Assembly (NCBI GenBank): GCA_024276605.1
Contig: JAJRWX010000044.1
Span: 1 to 64,000, forward strand
DNA length: 64,000 nt
Direction: 5' to 3'
DNA from: Planctomycetota bacterium
GTDB lineage: Bacteria; Planctomycetota; Phycisphaerae; UBA1845
The translations under genes and the position numbers were made by a program. Positions within the stretch are counted from its first letter, which is position 1. Each line of letters opens with the position of its first letter. The notes under the pieces were generated by a model. That model was given only the letters and a program-made list of their open reading frames with translations. It did not search any database and was not told where the DNA came from. This document shows, piece after piece, positions 50,091-59,057 of the stretch.

Positions 50091-51035
50091 ATGAATGTTG
50101 TCGAGATCGATCACATTACGAAAACCTTCTCAGGGCACAGGGCTGTTGATGGTTTGTCATTGACCGTACCTGAAGGGTCCATATACGGGTTCATCGGGCC
50201 TAATGGATCAGGTAAGAGTACCACGCTACGTATGATCATGCGCATCTATTACCCTGATACCGGCAGTGGAAAAATTCTCGTTCTTGGCCAACATGTGCAC
50301 GGGGCCGCCAATGATCGCATAGGTTATCTGCCGGAAGAGCGCGGGCTGTATAAGAAAATGAAGGTGCGCGATGCGCTACGCTTTTATGCTGAAATTCAAG
50401 GGATGCGTGACTATAAAAGTGCGATACGGCATTGGCTTGAGCGTATGGAATTAAGCGATTGGGCGGATAAGAAAATTGAGACTTTGTCCAAAGGGATGGC
50501 CCAGAAGATTCAATTCATCTCCGCGGTGATCGCCAAACCTTCGCTTGTTATTTTGGATGAACCTTTCAGTGGGCTTGATCCGGTGAATATGGATGTACTG
50601 CGTGAAGCCGTGCTCGAATTGCGGCGTGAGGGATCGACCATCATATTCTCTACACATGACATGGGAGTCGCTGAGAAAATGTGCGATTACATTTTCATGA
50701 TTTTCAAGGGTAAAAAAGTCCTGGACGGTACGCTGGATACCCTGAAAGATGAGTACGGTCAAGATACCATTCGCGTGATCCTACCCGATCATAACGGTAA
50801 TTTAAGTGATATGGAGCATGTCGAAAAAGTGACGGATTTTGGACGCACGCAAGAATTACGCATTGTTCCTGGAACGGATAGTCAACAAATTTTAGCAGCA
50901 CTGATGCAACGTGGACGCATCACACACTTTGAACTAACGCGACCGTCGCTGCATGATATTTTTGTACGTATCGCCGGGCCTGAGGCGCAGCAAGTGCAAC
51001 CGCCGGTAGCGCTAGAGGAGGTGCACCATGCATAA
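50091..51035 (+). CDS. ABC transporter ATP-binding protein (NatA/CcmA-like)
   Basis: 314 residues. Walker A GPNGSGKST, signature LSKGMAQKIQF, Walker B LVILDEPFSGLDP, and the H-loop FSTHDM are intact. The C-terminal region (DTIRVILPDHNGNL...FELTRPSLHDIFVRIAG) is the DUF4162-like end of NatA-type ATPases. It powers the permease that overlaps it by 8 bases. It is an exporter type; the substrate (sodium for true NatAB) is not provable here. Confidence 0.93.
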   Translation: MNVVEIDHITKTFSGHRAVDGLSLTVPEGSIYGFIGPNGSGKSTTLRMIMRIYYPDTGSGKILVLGQHVHGAANDRIGYLPEERGLYKKMKVRDALRFYAEIQGMRDYKSAIRHWLERMELSDWADKKIETLSKGMAQKIQFISAVIAKPSLVILDEPFSGLDPVNMDVLREAVLELRREGSTIIFSTHDMGVAEKMCDYIFMIFKGKKVLDGTLDTLKDEYGQDTIRVILPDHNGNLSDMEHVEKVTDFGRTQELRIVPGTDSQQILAALMQRGRITHFELTRPSLHDIFVRIAGPEAQQVQPPVALEEVHHA

Positions 51036-52350
51036 AACATTTGTCATCGCCATGAGAGAATATCAAGCCGCCGTGCGTACCAAGACCTTTATCATCACCC
51101 TGGTGCTCATGCCTGTGATGATGGGCGGTGGTGTAGGTGTGCAATTTCTGCTTCACGATAAGGTTGATACCAAAGATAAACATATCGCCATTGTCGATTT
51201 AACGGGACAATTGTATGAGTCTATCAACGGTGCAGCTCAGGAACGTAATGAGCATGAGATATTTCGTGAAGAAGATGATACACAAAAACAAATCCTACCG
51301 CGTTATATGATCGAACAAGTCAAGCCGACGACGACTGAGCGTGATGAACTGCTCTTTTCCTTATCCGAGCGCGTCCGTAACGAAGAGATACTGGGCTTTG
51401 TCATAATCGAGCCGGATTCGATTGAAAACTCCGATCCTAACCCGATGAGACAAGCTTTGTCCTATTACTCCAACAGTCCGACCTATGACGATGTGTTGAA
51501 ATGGATCGATGATCCTATCAACGAGCAAATTCAAATTCGTCGCATGATAAAAGCCAACCTGGATGCGGACATTGTGATGCGGGCCACGCAAAAACACCGC
51601 ATGGCTAACTTGGGCTTGGTGGAAAAAGATGAGGACGGCCACATTACAAAAGCCCAACAAACAAACGAAGTGGCTAACATACTCGTGCCTTTGGGTATGA
51701 TGATGCTGATGTTTATGACCATTATGATCGGTGCGCAGCCATTGGTTCACAGTGTGCTCGAAGAAAAGATGCAGCGCATTTCGGAAGTGCTGCTGGGTTC
51801 GGTTCCGCCCTTTCAATTGATGATGGGCAAATTGTTAGGTATGGTCGGTGTCTCAATGACTATTGGCACGATTTATCTGATTGGCTCGGCGGTGGCTATT
51901 CATTATGCCGGGTATGGTGAGATGTTTCCCGCGCATATCGTCTGGTGGTTCCTTGTATTTCAGGGGCTAGCGGTGCTTATGTTCGGCTCATTGTTTATCG
52001 CCGTCGGTGCGGCAGTTAGCGACTTAAAGGAAGCGAATAACGTGATGACACCGATGACGCTGGTCATGGTCGCGCCAATGTTTGTATGGATGAACGTGGT
52101 ACGCGAACCTTCGTCCATGTTTTCCACCGTGCTCTCTTTGATTCCCCCGGTCACACCGATGCTGATGACCATTCGACAGGCGGTACCTCCCGGCGTGCCG
52201 GTGTGGCAGCCTCTGGTAGGTGTGGTGCTCATGCTTATCACGACGGTCGGGTGTGTATTTATTGCGGGGCGTATATTCCGTATTGGTATTCTTACGCAAG
52301 GCAAAGCCCCGAGTTTTCGCGAGGCCATGAGCTGGGTCGCGCGCGGATAG
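51028..52350 (+). CDS. ABC-2 type transporter permease (NatB-like)
   Basis: 440 residues. One N-terminal transmembrane helix (TFIITLVLMPVMMGGGVGVQF), a large extracytoplasmic domain (about residues 45-225), then five or six helices, starting with VANILVPLGMMMLMFMTIMIG and then the EEKMQRISEVLLGSVPPFQLMMGKLLG loop that is diagnostic of this permease type. It overlaps the ATPase gene by 8 bases, so the two are translated together. Membrane topology fits NatB/YhaP. Confidence 0.92.
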   Translation: MHKTFVIAMREYQAAVRTKTFIITLVLMPVMMGGGVGVQFLLHDKVDTKDKHIAIVDLTGQLYESINGAAQERNEHEIFREEDDTQKQILPRYMIEQVKPTTTERDELLFSLSERVRNEEILGFVIIEPDSIENSDPNPMRQALSYYSNSPTYDDVLKWIDDPINEQIQIRRMIKANLDADIVMRATQKHRMANLGLVEKDEDGHITKAQQTNEVANILVPLGMMMLMFMTIMIGAQPLVHSVLEEKMQRISEVLLGSVPPFQLMMGKLLGMVGVSMTIGTIYLIGSAVAIHYAGYGEMFPAHIVWWFLVFQGLAVLMFGSLFIAVGAAVSDLKEANNVMTPMTLVMVAPMFVWMNVVREPSSMFSTVLSLIPPVTPMLMTIRQAVPPGVPVWQPLVGVVLMLITTVGCVFIAGRIFRIGILTQGKAPSFREAMSWVARG

Positions 52351-52362
52351 CACTTTCGAAGA

Positions 52363-52396
52363 ACACGGGTAAGCTGTTGCTTACCCATGCTACCCA
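52363..52396. repeat. ACGGGTAAGC/GCTTACCC palindrome
   Basis: ACACGGGTAAGC TGTT GCTTACCCATGCTACCC after the permease gene. It may double as a transcription stop; there is no T run. Confidence 0.55.
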
Positions 52397-52487
52397 ACGC
52401 CGTGCAGGCGGGAATGCTATACCCCATTGGATAAGTATGATATCCTTAGCGTGGAGAGGTTTGGGCCGATAGCCGATATGCGCCTGT

Positions 52488-53519
52488 ATGACACCGCAAT
52501 CGTCTTCAGCCTCGCCATCACATAAGACACCCTCTGCCGAAGGTCATGGCCAATCGGGCAACCGCTCATCCAGCCAGTGCCTGGTGGTCATGTACCACTA
52601 CGTTCGCGATACCGAACCGTTCTCTTCTCACGGGATTAGTGGTCTAACCACCCGTTTGTTTCGCCAACAGTTAGACACACTCTGCGCACACTTTGAACCA
52701 ATCGATTGGCCAACGTTTTACGCTTGGACCAAGGGTAAAGCTGACATTGGACCCCGGTCATTCCTGGTTACTTTTGATGACGGGCTAAAGGATCATGTAC
52801 AAACGGTCACTCCGATACTCCATGAGTATGGATTGCGTGGCGTGTTTTTTGTTTCAGGTCAGCCGCTGGCTTCGCAGATGATGCTTACGGCGCACATGCT
52901 CCATCTGCTATTAGCACACCTTGGTGAAACTCATTTGCAACAAGCGCTGCGGAGCTATCTCAAGCAGCATGCCCCGGAGCGCGATTGGTGGGCCACGTTG
53001 GACTGCGTCAAAGCGGTAAACATGTACCACTACGAATCGGTATCGCGTGCACATTTGAAATACTTCGTGAACGTTGCACTTCCCGTAGAACTCACGCGCC
53101 ATGCGCTGGAGAATATTTTTCAAGCGCATATAGGCTCACCCAGGCGATGGTCGCAACATTGGTATTTGAGTTGGGATGATCTCTCAGCCATGCAATCCGA
53201 GGGGCACACGATCGGCGGGCACGGCTTTTCACATAACCCGCTGGCAGGCATGTCACTGCCAGATCAATGGCACGATATCAAGCGATCAGCCAGACTGCTT
53301 CACGATGGGCTGGGGGCAGACCAAAGACCATTCTCGTATCCATTTGGTAGTTTTACCCAAGCCACAACTGACCTCGTTCAACAGGCCGGATTTGCACAAG
53401 CGTTTTCAACAAATCGCAGTTTGGTGGCCAGCAACGCTGGGTTGTTTGATCTACCCCGTGTGGATACCATCGACGTAGACGCAGTCATTCACGAGATCGA
53501 TCTATGCCAAACGCACTAG
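52488..53519 (+). CDS. Polysaccharide deacetylase (NodB-homology) family protein
   Basis: 343 residues. MYHYVRDTEPFSSHGISGLTTRLFRQQLDTL and SFLVTFDDGLKDHVQTVTPILHEYGLRGVFFVSG carry the catalytic DD pair; IGGHGFSHNPLAG holds the metal histidines (HxxxH as HGFSH). SYPFGSFTQATTDLVQQAGF is the family's motif 3. It removes N- or O-acetyl groups from polysaccharides or related chains. A middle insertion of about 100 residues (LTAHMLHLLLAHLGETH...) is unlike chitin deacetylases. There is no signal peptide, so it is probably cytoplasmic. It overlaps the methyltransferase gene by 16 bases. Confidence 0.88.
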   Translation: MTPQSSSASPSHKTPSAEGHGQSGNRSSSQCLVVMYHYVRDTEPFSSHGISGLTTRLFRQQLDTLCAHFEPIDWPTFYAWTKGKADIGPRSFLVTFDDGLKDHVQTVTPILHEYGLRGVFFVSGQPLASQMMLTAHMLHLLLAHLGETHLQQALRSYLKQHAPERDWWATLDCVKAVNMYHYESVSRAHLKYFVNVALPVELTRHALENIFQAHIGSPRRWSQHWYLSWDDLSAMQSEGHTIGGHGFSHNPLAGMSLPDQWHDIKRSARLLHDGLGADQRPFSYPFGSFTQATTDLVQQAGFAQAFSTNRSLVASNAGLFDLPRVDTIDVDAVIHEIDLCQTH

Positions 53520-54475
53520 CTAGTTCACCCAAGGGTACACAAGCACCGTCTACATTAGATACTTTACGCCGGTATCTGAACGTATACTGGCTAAGACCGG
53601 AGAATGCGTTTTGGATGACGTTGCGTAGTGAAACACTCGCACAGTGCGCGATGGCAAGCCCTTCGCTTGACATCTGTTGCGGGGATGGCTTGTTTAGCTT
53701 TTTGCACTGCGGGGGCGTGCTGGACGAATCATTTGATGTCTTTACAACCGTTGGCCGGCTCAACGACGTGACGCAAGCTCATGCCGATATGTTCGACGTC
53801 ATCAGCGGCGCATATCAGCCTCCTATGATCACGCAACCTGGTCAATCGATAGACGTGGGGGCTGATTTGAAAACCGCACTTCTTACCAAGGCCCGCGCAC
53901 TGTCTTTTTACCGAAAACTTGTACAACATAATGCCAATGAGGTTTTGCCGTTTGGTGATGATACTTTTCAAAGCGTTTACTGTAACGCGGCTTATTGGAT
54001 CGACCATATCGATCTTTTTCTGCGCGAACTTAAACGCATAACCCATCCCCACGGTCGCATCGTTTTGCAGGTTAAGTTAGCGTGCATGCAGCGGTATACG
54101 CTAAGCACCTTCCGAGATCAACTCGGTGATAAGTTTTTGGATATCATCGGGCGGGGTCGATTAGATACCTGGCCTACGCTGGCAGACCGCGCCGGTTGGG
54201 AACAGCGTTTTGCGCAAGCCGGACTATGCCTTGAGGATGAACGCCCTTTCATTACACGCACCCACGCGCAGATATGGGACGTTGGCCTGCGTCCGATAGC
54301 CCCGATGCTAGTGAAGATGGCTAATGGGCTTGAACCGGCGTCGCGTTTGTCGATTAAAAAGGATTGGGTAGATTTGTTTTGTGAGTTGCTGGCCCCGTTT
54401 TGCGATGCGCAGTTGGACCTGTTCACACAGTCAACCGAACCGGCTGAAATTCAATATATGTTGCGCCCTGCATGA
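53504..54475 (+). CDS. SAM-dependent methyltransferase-like protein
   Basis: 323 residues. Class I Rossmann pattern: DICCGDGLFSFL as motif I, NEVLPFGDDTFQSVYCNAAYWIDHIDLFLRELKRITHPHGRIVLQ as motifs IV-VI, including the LPF.D..F pattern. A long insertion sits between motif I and the rest. The substrate is unknown; the overlap with the deacetylase suggests both modify one sugar-containing chain. The C-terminal helical part (about 240-323) has no known domain. Confidence 0.8.
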   Translation: MPNALASSPKGTQAPSTLDTLRRYLNVYWLRPENAFWMTLRSETLAQCAMASPSLDICCGDGLFSFLHCGGVLDESFDVFTTVGRLNDVTQAHADMFDVISGAYQPPMITQPGQSIDVGADLKTALLTKARALSFYRKLVQHNANEVLPFGDDTFQSVYCNAAYWIDHIDLFLRELKRITHPHGRIVLQVKLACMQRYTLSTFRDQLGDKFLDIIGRGRLDTWPTLADRAGWEQRFAQAGLCLEDERPFITRTHAQIWDVGLRPIAPMLVKMANGLEPASRLSIKKDWVDLFCELLAPFCDAQLDLFTQSTEPAEIQYMLRPA

Positions 54476-54635
54476 CATTTGATGCTGATCTGATCTCCGG
54501 TTGCTACATATCGAACGGTAAGAATGCGCAAAGACATTCGACAAGTTATCATACAGCTACGCCTGCGAAACGTTGGATCAAAAAGAAGTAGCTTATTGCT
54601 TACCACAACTTACTAACCTGCCGACAACTAAAGTT

Positions 54636-57233
54636 ATGGGATGTTGCCCAACGACACGACCGGTCCGCGCGCAGGTAGGCATCGGACATATAGCAACATG
54701 CGTGGGGATGATCTTCACGGCGGGGTTATTATCCTGCGGGCCGTCATCTGCTACCATCGACGAGGCGTGTATAGGCATTGAATGCGCGGTTGGTGAAGTA
54801 TGCGTCGAGGGGTTGTGTATACTGGACGACAACGCGCCTGGGTGCAGCACAGACCTTGATTGTGCCGACGGATGGCGGTGCGAAGACGGCGCATGTTTAC
54901 CGCCCCAGGAAAATACCGACGACTGTACTGATCTGATTTGCGAGCCGGGTTTTCTGTGTGTAGGCGGTAGCTGCATCGCAGAAGATGAACTCATCACCTG
55001 CACCACTGATACCGATTGCCCCGTCGATAGCTCCTGTATAAATAGCATTTGTCAGCCAAGTCCGGCTGGTGCTCTAGCCATTGAAAACCCCAACGTCGCC
55101 TTTGCCGCATTGGTTGTGGGCGACGCCTATCCACTCATCGCACCGGCACCGTCCAACTTGCCCGACGAAACCGTAGATGCTCTAGCCGATGACATGAATG
55201 CGACCACGCCCCCCGATAACACAGGCACGACAGATACAACCACGGCACAAAAACCGGCACCGTCTACATGCACCTGTACGTGGCGTGTCGAACCTGATTC
55301 GGCTGGTATATTCGATATACCGGACAGTTGCCAAGCGACGTTGAGTTCGACATCAGCCGGTCGATTCACACTTTCTGTTGATGTCACTTGCGATGCCTTC
55401 TTTGAAACATTCTCGCAGGCAGCGGAAGCTTTTGACCCACCAACACCCTGTGAAGTTGACGATGATTGCGCCAGTGTGGAATTTTGTAACGAGAATATAT
55501 GCGTAGCCAGGACCGGACCGGTCGCACGCATTTTGTCGGATCGATCAAGAACACCGTTCGTAGTTGAATATTCACTTCGATTGGAGGATAGAGTCGGCCA
55601 ACCTATTTTCGAGGGTGTGACGCGGGAGCAGTTTCGCATATTCGAAGATGGTATCGAAATAGATTATGCAGAGACGGGGTATTCCATTGCACCGGCTCCC
55701 AATTTACCCCTCAAGCTTTTTCTTGTGCTCGATTACACACAATCAATGCAGGCAGCCGGCGCCATCGAAGCCATGAGTGATGCGGCTAAAACGTTCATCC
55801 TGGGCGATCAATTCACCGCTACGCACGATATTGGCTTAATAGAATTCCATGATCGCACGGATGAGGGGTCGGGGTTTGGGTTGGTGCAAGCACTCACCAG
55901 CGCAAACGATGCCGGGAAAACAACGTTAGCCGGCGCCGTACCGAGTCAAGGATCATTAGAAGCCGGTGCCAGCCGGGTGTGGGATGCCGTCAATTTGGCA
56001 CTAAGTAAATTGAACGCCATCGAACGTCAGCCCGGCGAAGCGCGGGCTATCGTTTTTCTCACGGACGGTATCGACACATCGAGCGATACATTACCCTCAG
56101 CCATTCTCGACGATGCGCAAACTGCGGATATTTTGCTCTATCCCATCGGCTTTGGTGATACAACCGACAACGAAACATTACTGATGTCATTAGCTGATAG
56201 TACGGGGGGGCGTTATCTGCCCGCCTCGGATGCCGCATCATTGACGAACGTATTCAGTGACTTAGCTGATGACCTGCGCGGGCATTGGACGCTGCGCTAT
56301 GTGACGCAAAAAAATACCGGCACGACCACCGCACGGATAGATTTTACGCACCAAGGTGAAACCACGACGTTTTCGTCCGAGGTGAATGTCGCTGCCCTGG
56401 CGAGTGATCCGAATAAGATGATCGTACAGGTGCTCGAAAAGCAATTTGACGCGGCTTTATCACGTACCAATTTTGAACTTCAGGCCGCCTATGTCCCGCG
56501 CAACATCAGCCAGTTTCGATTTTTTGTCGCTCAAAGCGCACCGATATTAACCCTACCGACCAAAGACGGCCTGACAATGCCGAGCGCGGGGTGGCGATTG
56601 GAAAATATCGGATCGGATACTTTTGCGCTGATCGGCCCTGCCGGTTTGGAACTCGGCTCATATGGAACCATCGGCACGATTAGCGTGGCTGGTAATGCCG
56701 ACCAGCTTCAAGTGACACACGACGATTCGATTTACGCAAACTTGGCACAACCCAAAACGACAACATTTGAAGGCGAAGTATTCATCGCTCCGCCACGACT
56801 GGCCATTGTACTTTCCGATCCAGTAGGTGGGAGAATTTTGAGAACCCCCGACCGCCTGGCCTATGAACAAGGCGAATCGGTCACATTAATCGCCGTATCG
56901 TCCGGCGATTACGCGTTTGATAAATGGGAGGGCGCAGCTTCAGGAAGTGACCCCTCCGTCACCGTGACCATGGACGCTGACAAATCGGTGACAGCTACCT
57001 TCTTCCCGCCACGAACGATCACCGTCGTCGTCACGCCGGTCGGTGCGGGCACCGTAACCCTGAATCCCAATAAAACGACATTCCGACATGGTGACATCGT
57101 CGAACTCACCGCGACTCCTATTAGCAGCACTTTTGCCTCCTGGAGCGGCGGCGCATCCGGTACGAGTACTACAATCACCGTCACCATGGACGGCGATAAG
57201 ACTGTGACAGCTACGTTTACAGTATCGCCGTAA
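54636..57233 (+). CDS. Large Cys-rich VWA lipoprotein with InlB-type C-terminal repeats
   Basis: 865 residues. Lipobox LLSC (Cys34) gives a lipoprotein. Next is a Cys-rich part with repeated GxxCxxGxC motifs (GIECAVGEVCVEGLC, DGWRCEDGACL, EPGFLCVGGSC), then a linker, a VWA domain with MIDAS DYTQSM (about residue 366) and FLTDGIDTSSD, and two InlB B-repeat-like units at the end (FDKWEGAASGSDPSVTVTMDADKSVTATF; FASWSGGASGTSTTITVTMDGDKTVTATF). It should be a surface adhesive or binding protein. ATG 54636 gives the best signal peptide; TTG 54573 is also open. Confidence 0.8.
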   Translation: MGCCPTTRPVRAQVGIGHIATCVGMIFTAGLLSCGPSSATIDEACIGIECAVGEVCVEGLCILDDNAPGCSTDLDCADGWRCEDGACLPPQENTDDCTDLICEPGFLCVGGSCIAEDELITCTTDTDCPVDSSCINSICQPSPAGALAIENPNVAFAALVVGDAYPLIAPAPSNLPDETVDALADDMNATTPPDNTGTTDTTTAQKPAPSTCTCTWRVEPDSAGIFDIPDSCQATLSSTSAGRFTLSVDVTCDAFFETFSQAAEAFDPPTPCEVDDDCASVEFCNENICVARTGPVARILSDRSRTPFVVEYSLRLEDRVGQPIFEGVTREQFRIFEDGIEIDYAETGYSIAPAPNLPLKLFLVLDYTQSMQAAGAIEAMSDAAKTFILGDQFTATHDIGLIEFHDRTDEGSGFGLVQALTSANDAGKTTLAGAVPSQGSLEAGASRVWDAVNLALSKLNAIERQPGEARAIVFLTDGIDTSSDTLPSAILDDAQTADILLYPIGFGDTTDNETLLMSLADSTGGRYLPASDAASLTNVFSDLADDLRGHWTLRYVTQKNTGTTTARIDFTHQGETTTFSSEVNVAALASDPNKMIVQVLEKQFDAALSRTNFELQAAYVPRNISQFRFFVAQSAPILTLPTKDGLTMPSAGWRLENIGSDTFALIGPAGLELGSYGTIGTISVAGNADQLQVTHDDSIYANLAQPKTTTFEGEVFIAPPRLAIVLSDPVGGRILRTPDRLAYEQGESVTLIAVSSGDYAFDKWEGAASGSDPSVTVTMDADKSVTATFFPPRTITVVVTPVGAGTVTLNPNKTTFRHGDIVELTATPISSTFASWSGGASGTSTTITVTMDGDKTVTATFTVSP

Positions 57234-57264
57234 GCGTTTACATACATCTTTTCAACATGATTGT

Positions 57265-57452
57265 TAGTGCTATGTCACAGCTAAAAATCAGGGTGGCAAG
57301 CATCGCGGCGAAGACGTCTCGAATTCAGAAGAGTTGTCTGGGGCGACGCTTGCCCATGCTTTTCCTCGGTTGCGCCTGCACGGGCAAACGCCGTGAGTAG
57401 CATCCATTGGGCATTCGACAGCCCGATGCCGCGGCGTTTGCCCATGCCACCC
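57265..57452. mobile_element. TAGTGC-family end (copy D) with GGGTGGCA-type inverted repeat
   Basis: TAGTGCTATGTCACAGCT at 57265 is a left end. 57291-57452 is an inverted-repeat unit (GGGTGGCAAGC...GCCGCGGCGTTTGCCCATGCCACCC) sharing its interior with 31919-32086. The right TAGTGC end is missing. Confidence 0.65.
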
Positions 57453-57544
57453 AACCGCTAATGTTGTTTTGCACCTCCGTCTATCCAATTCAGTAGCTTC
57501 GCTTGCAGATTTCTTTCGTTACGTCTACGTTACAGCATCCCGCG

Positions 57545-57624
57545 TGATGGTGTATCGTTTGATTGCGGCAATCTCTCGGAAATCATGGGGATTTGACCGC
57601 TACATAAAAATAGAGTTTGCTCTA
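57545..57624. repeat. Dispersed repeat with palindrome TAGAGTTTGCTCTA
   Basis: Inverse relative of 43147-43225. The palindrome at 57611-57624 lies 36 bases before the MFS start. Confidence 0.55.
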
Positions 57625-57659
57625 AAGCAACGCACTGTTGCATTGATTGGAGTTTACGA

Positions 57660-59057
57660 TTGGATCTTCTTGGCATCCGGACGCTTCCGTTTCTTTCTCG
57701 CCGCAATTTTTACTACGAATTCAAGCATCTTCTTCCCTGGAGCGTTTTAGCAGGTCTGGTCGAAGGTCAGTTTGCCAGCGTCGTCGTTGCTAAAAGTTTT
57801 CACGGCAGCCCCTTGCTCATCGCCATCGCGACCGCCACCCCCATTGCCGCACTGACCTTTAGCCTGCTGTGGGGTATGCTCTGCGTGGGGCGGCCAAAAA
57901 TTCGTCTGGCTATGATTTTCGCAGCAGGCACCGCCCTGTGCGCGGGCACCACCGGCGCGATCCCCGCCTCACCCAACGGCGCTATTTGGTTTCTCTGTCA
58001 GATGGCCGCCGCTCAAATTCTCCTAGCCGGGGTCGTTACCGTCCGCTCAGCCATCTGGAAATCTAACTACCCAAAACACATGCGTGGGCAAATTACGGCT
58101 AAGCTCCAGGCACTGCGATTCGTCATTACCGTCACCACGGTGCTCATGGCCTCAGCGCTCTGCGACCACAACCCGTCTGCCTATCGAATTGTCTATCCCA
58201 TAGCCGGTGCGCTGGGGATGTTCGGCGTGATTCTCCTGCCACGACTACACATCCGAGGGGAACGCGCGGAAATTCGCAGCCACCGAAAGCCCGGTAGCGA
58301 GAGAATACCTCGCGAAGGCATGATTGAACCGTTTAGCCTGACCGCGTTGATATCACCGGGCCAAGTGTTCGGTCATATGTATAAAATCCTGCGTTTGGAT
58401 CGGCGCTTTCGACATTACTGCGTCGCTCAATTGCTCACAGGCATCGCCAATTTAATGACTGTATCACTCGCAGCGACGATCATCACGCGAAACTTGGACA
58501 TGGACCCCGCTTGGGACTTTTGGGTATGCACAGCCATCATTGTCGCTATACCAAGATTGGCCATGCTCGGCAGCCTGCGACGTTGGGGCCGATTGTTTGA
58601 TCGCGTGGGCGTTGTGCGCTTCCGCGTGGTCAACGTAATCATGTGGACGACTTCGCTGGTGTTCGGGCTTATCGCTAGTTTGATCGCCGTAGACATGACA
58701 CCCTTCGGCAGTACGCAATCGCTGATCGCTATTATCTTCTTTGCACTCCGTGCACTGGCCCAGGGGATGGGCTATGCGGGCGGCGCGTTGGCATGGAATC
58801 TTGGTCATTTACATTTCGCCAAACCGGAAGAAGCGGAAATGTACATGGGCATCCACGTGTCACTTACCGGCCTGCGCGGCATCATCGCTCCGCTGGGCGG
58901 CATTTGGTTATGGCATAACGCCGGTTGGAGCGCCTGGTCCGTCTGGTTGGTGGCGATTCTATTCTCACTATTGAGTCTGCTGGTCTTCTACAAAATGGCC
59001 CGGCAAGAAATGGCTATTGACGCAACCCACCCGTTTGGTGGTGAAACCCATCACTGA
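57660..59057 (+). CDS. Major facilitator superfamily-like membrane protein
   Basis: 465 residues with about 11-12 hydrophobic segments (WSVLAGLVEGQFASVVVA, LLIAIATATPIAALTFSLLWG, FLCQMAAAQILLAGVVTV). The loop MRGQITAKLQALRFVITV between two helices resembles the MFS cytoplasmic A-motif region, and the RHYCVAQLLTGIANLMTVSLAATII stretch begins the second half. Substrate unknown. The start is a TTG with GGAG 7 bases upstream. The gene meets the amidohydrolase tail to tail; the stops overlap by 7 bases. Confidence 0.82.
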   Translation: MDLLGIRTLPFLSRRNFYYEFKHLLPWSVLAGLVEGQFASVVVAKSFHGSPLLIAIATATPIAALTFSLLWGMLCVGRPKIRLAMIFAAGTALCAGTTGAIPASPNGAIWFLCQMAAAQILLAGVVTVRSAIWKSNYPKHMRGQITAKLQALRFVITVTTVLMASALCDHNPSAYRIVYPIAGALGMFGVILLPRLHIRGERAEIRSHRKPGSERIPREGMIEPFSLTALISPGQVFGHMYKILRLDRRFRHYCVAQLLTGIANLMTVSLAATIITRNLDMDPAWDFWVCTAIIVAIPRLAMLGSLRRWGRLFDRVGVVRFRVVNVIMWTTSLVFGLIASLIAVDMTPFGSTQSLIAIIFFALRALAQGMGYAGGALAWNLGHLHFAKPEEAEMYMGIHVSLTGLRGIIAPLGGIWLWHNAGWSAWSVWLVAILFSLLSLLVFYKMARQEMAIDATHPFGGETHH

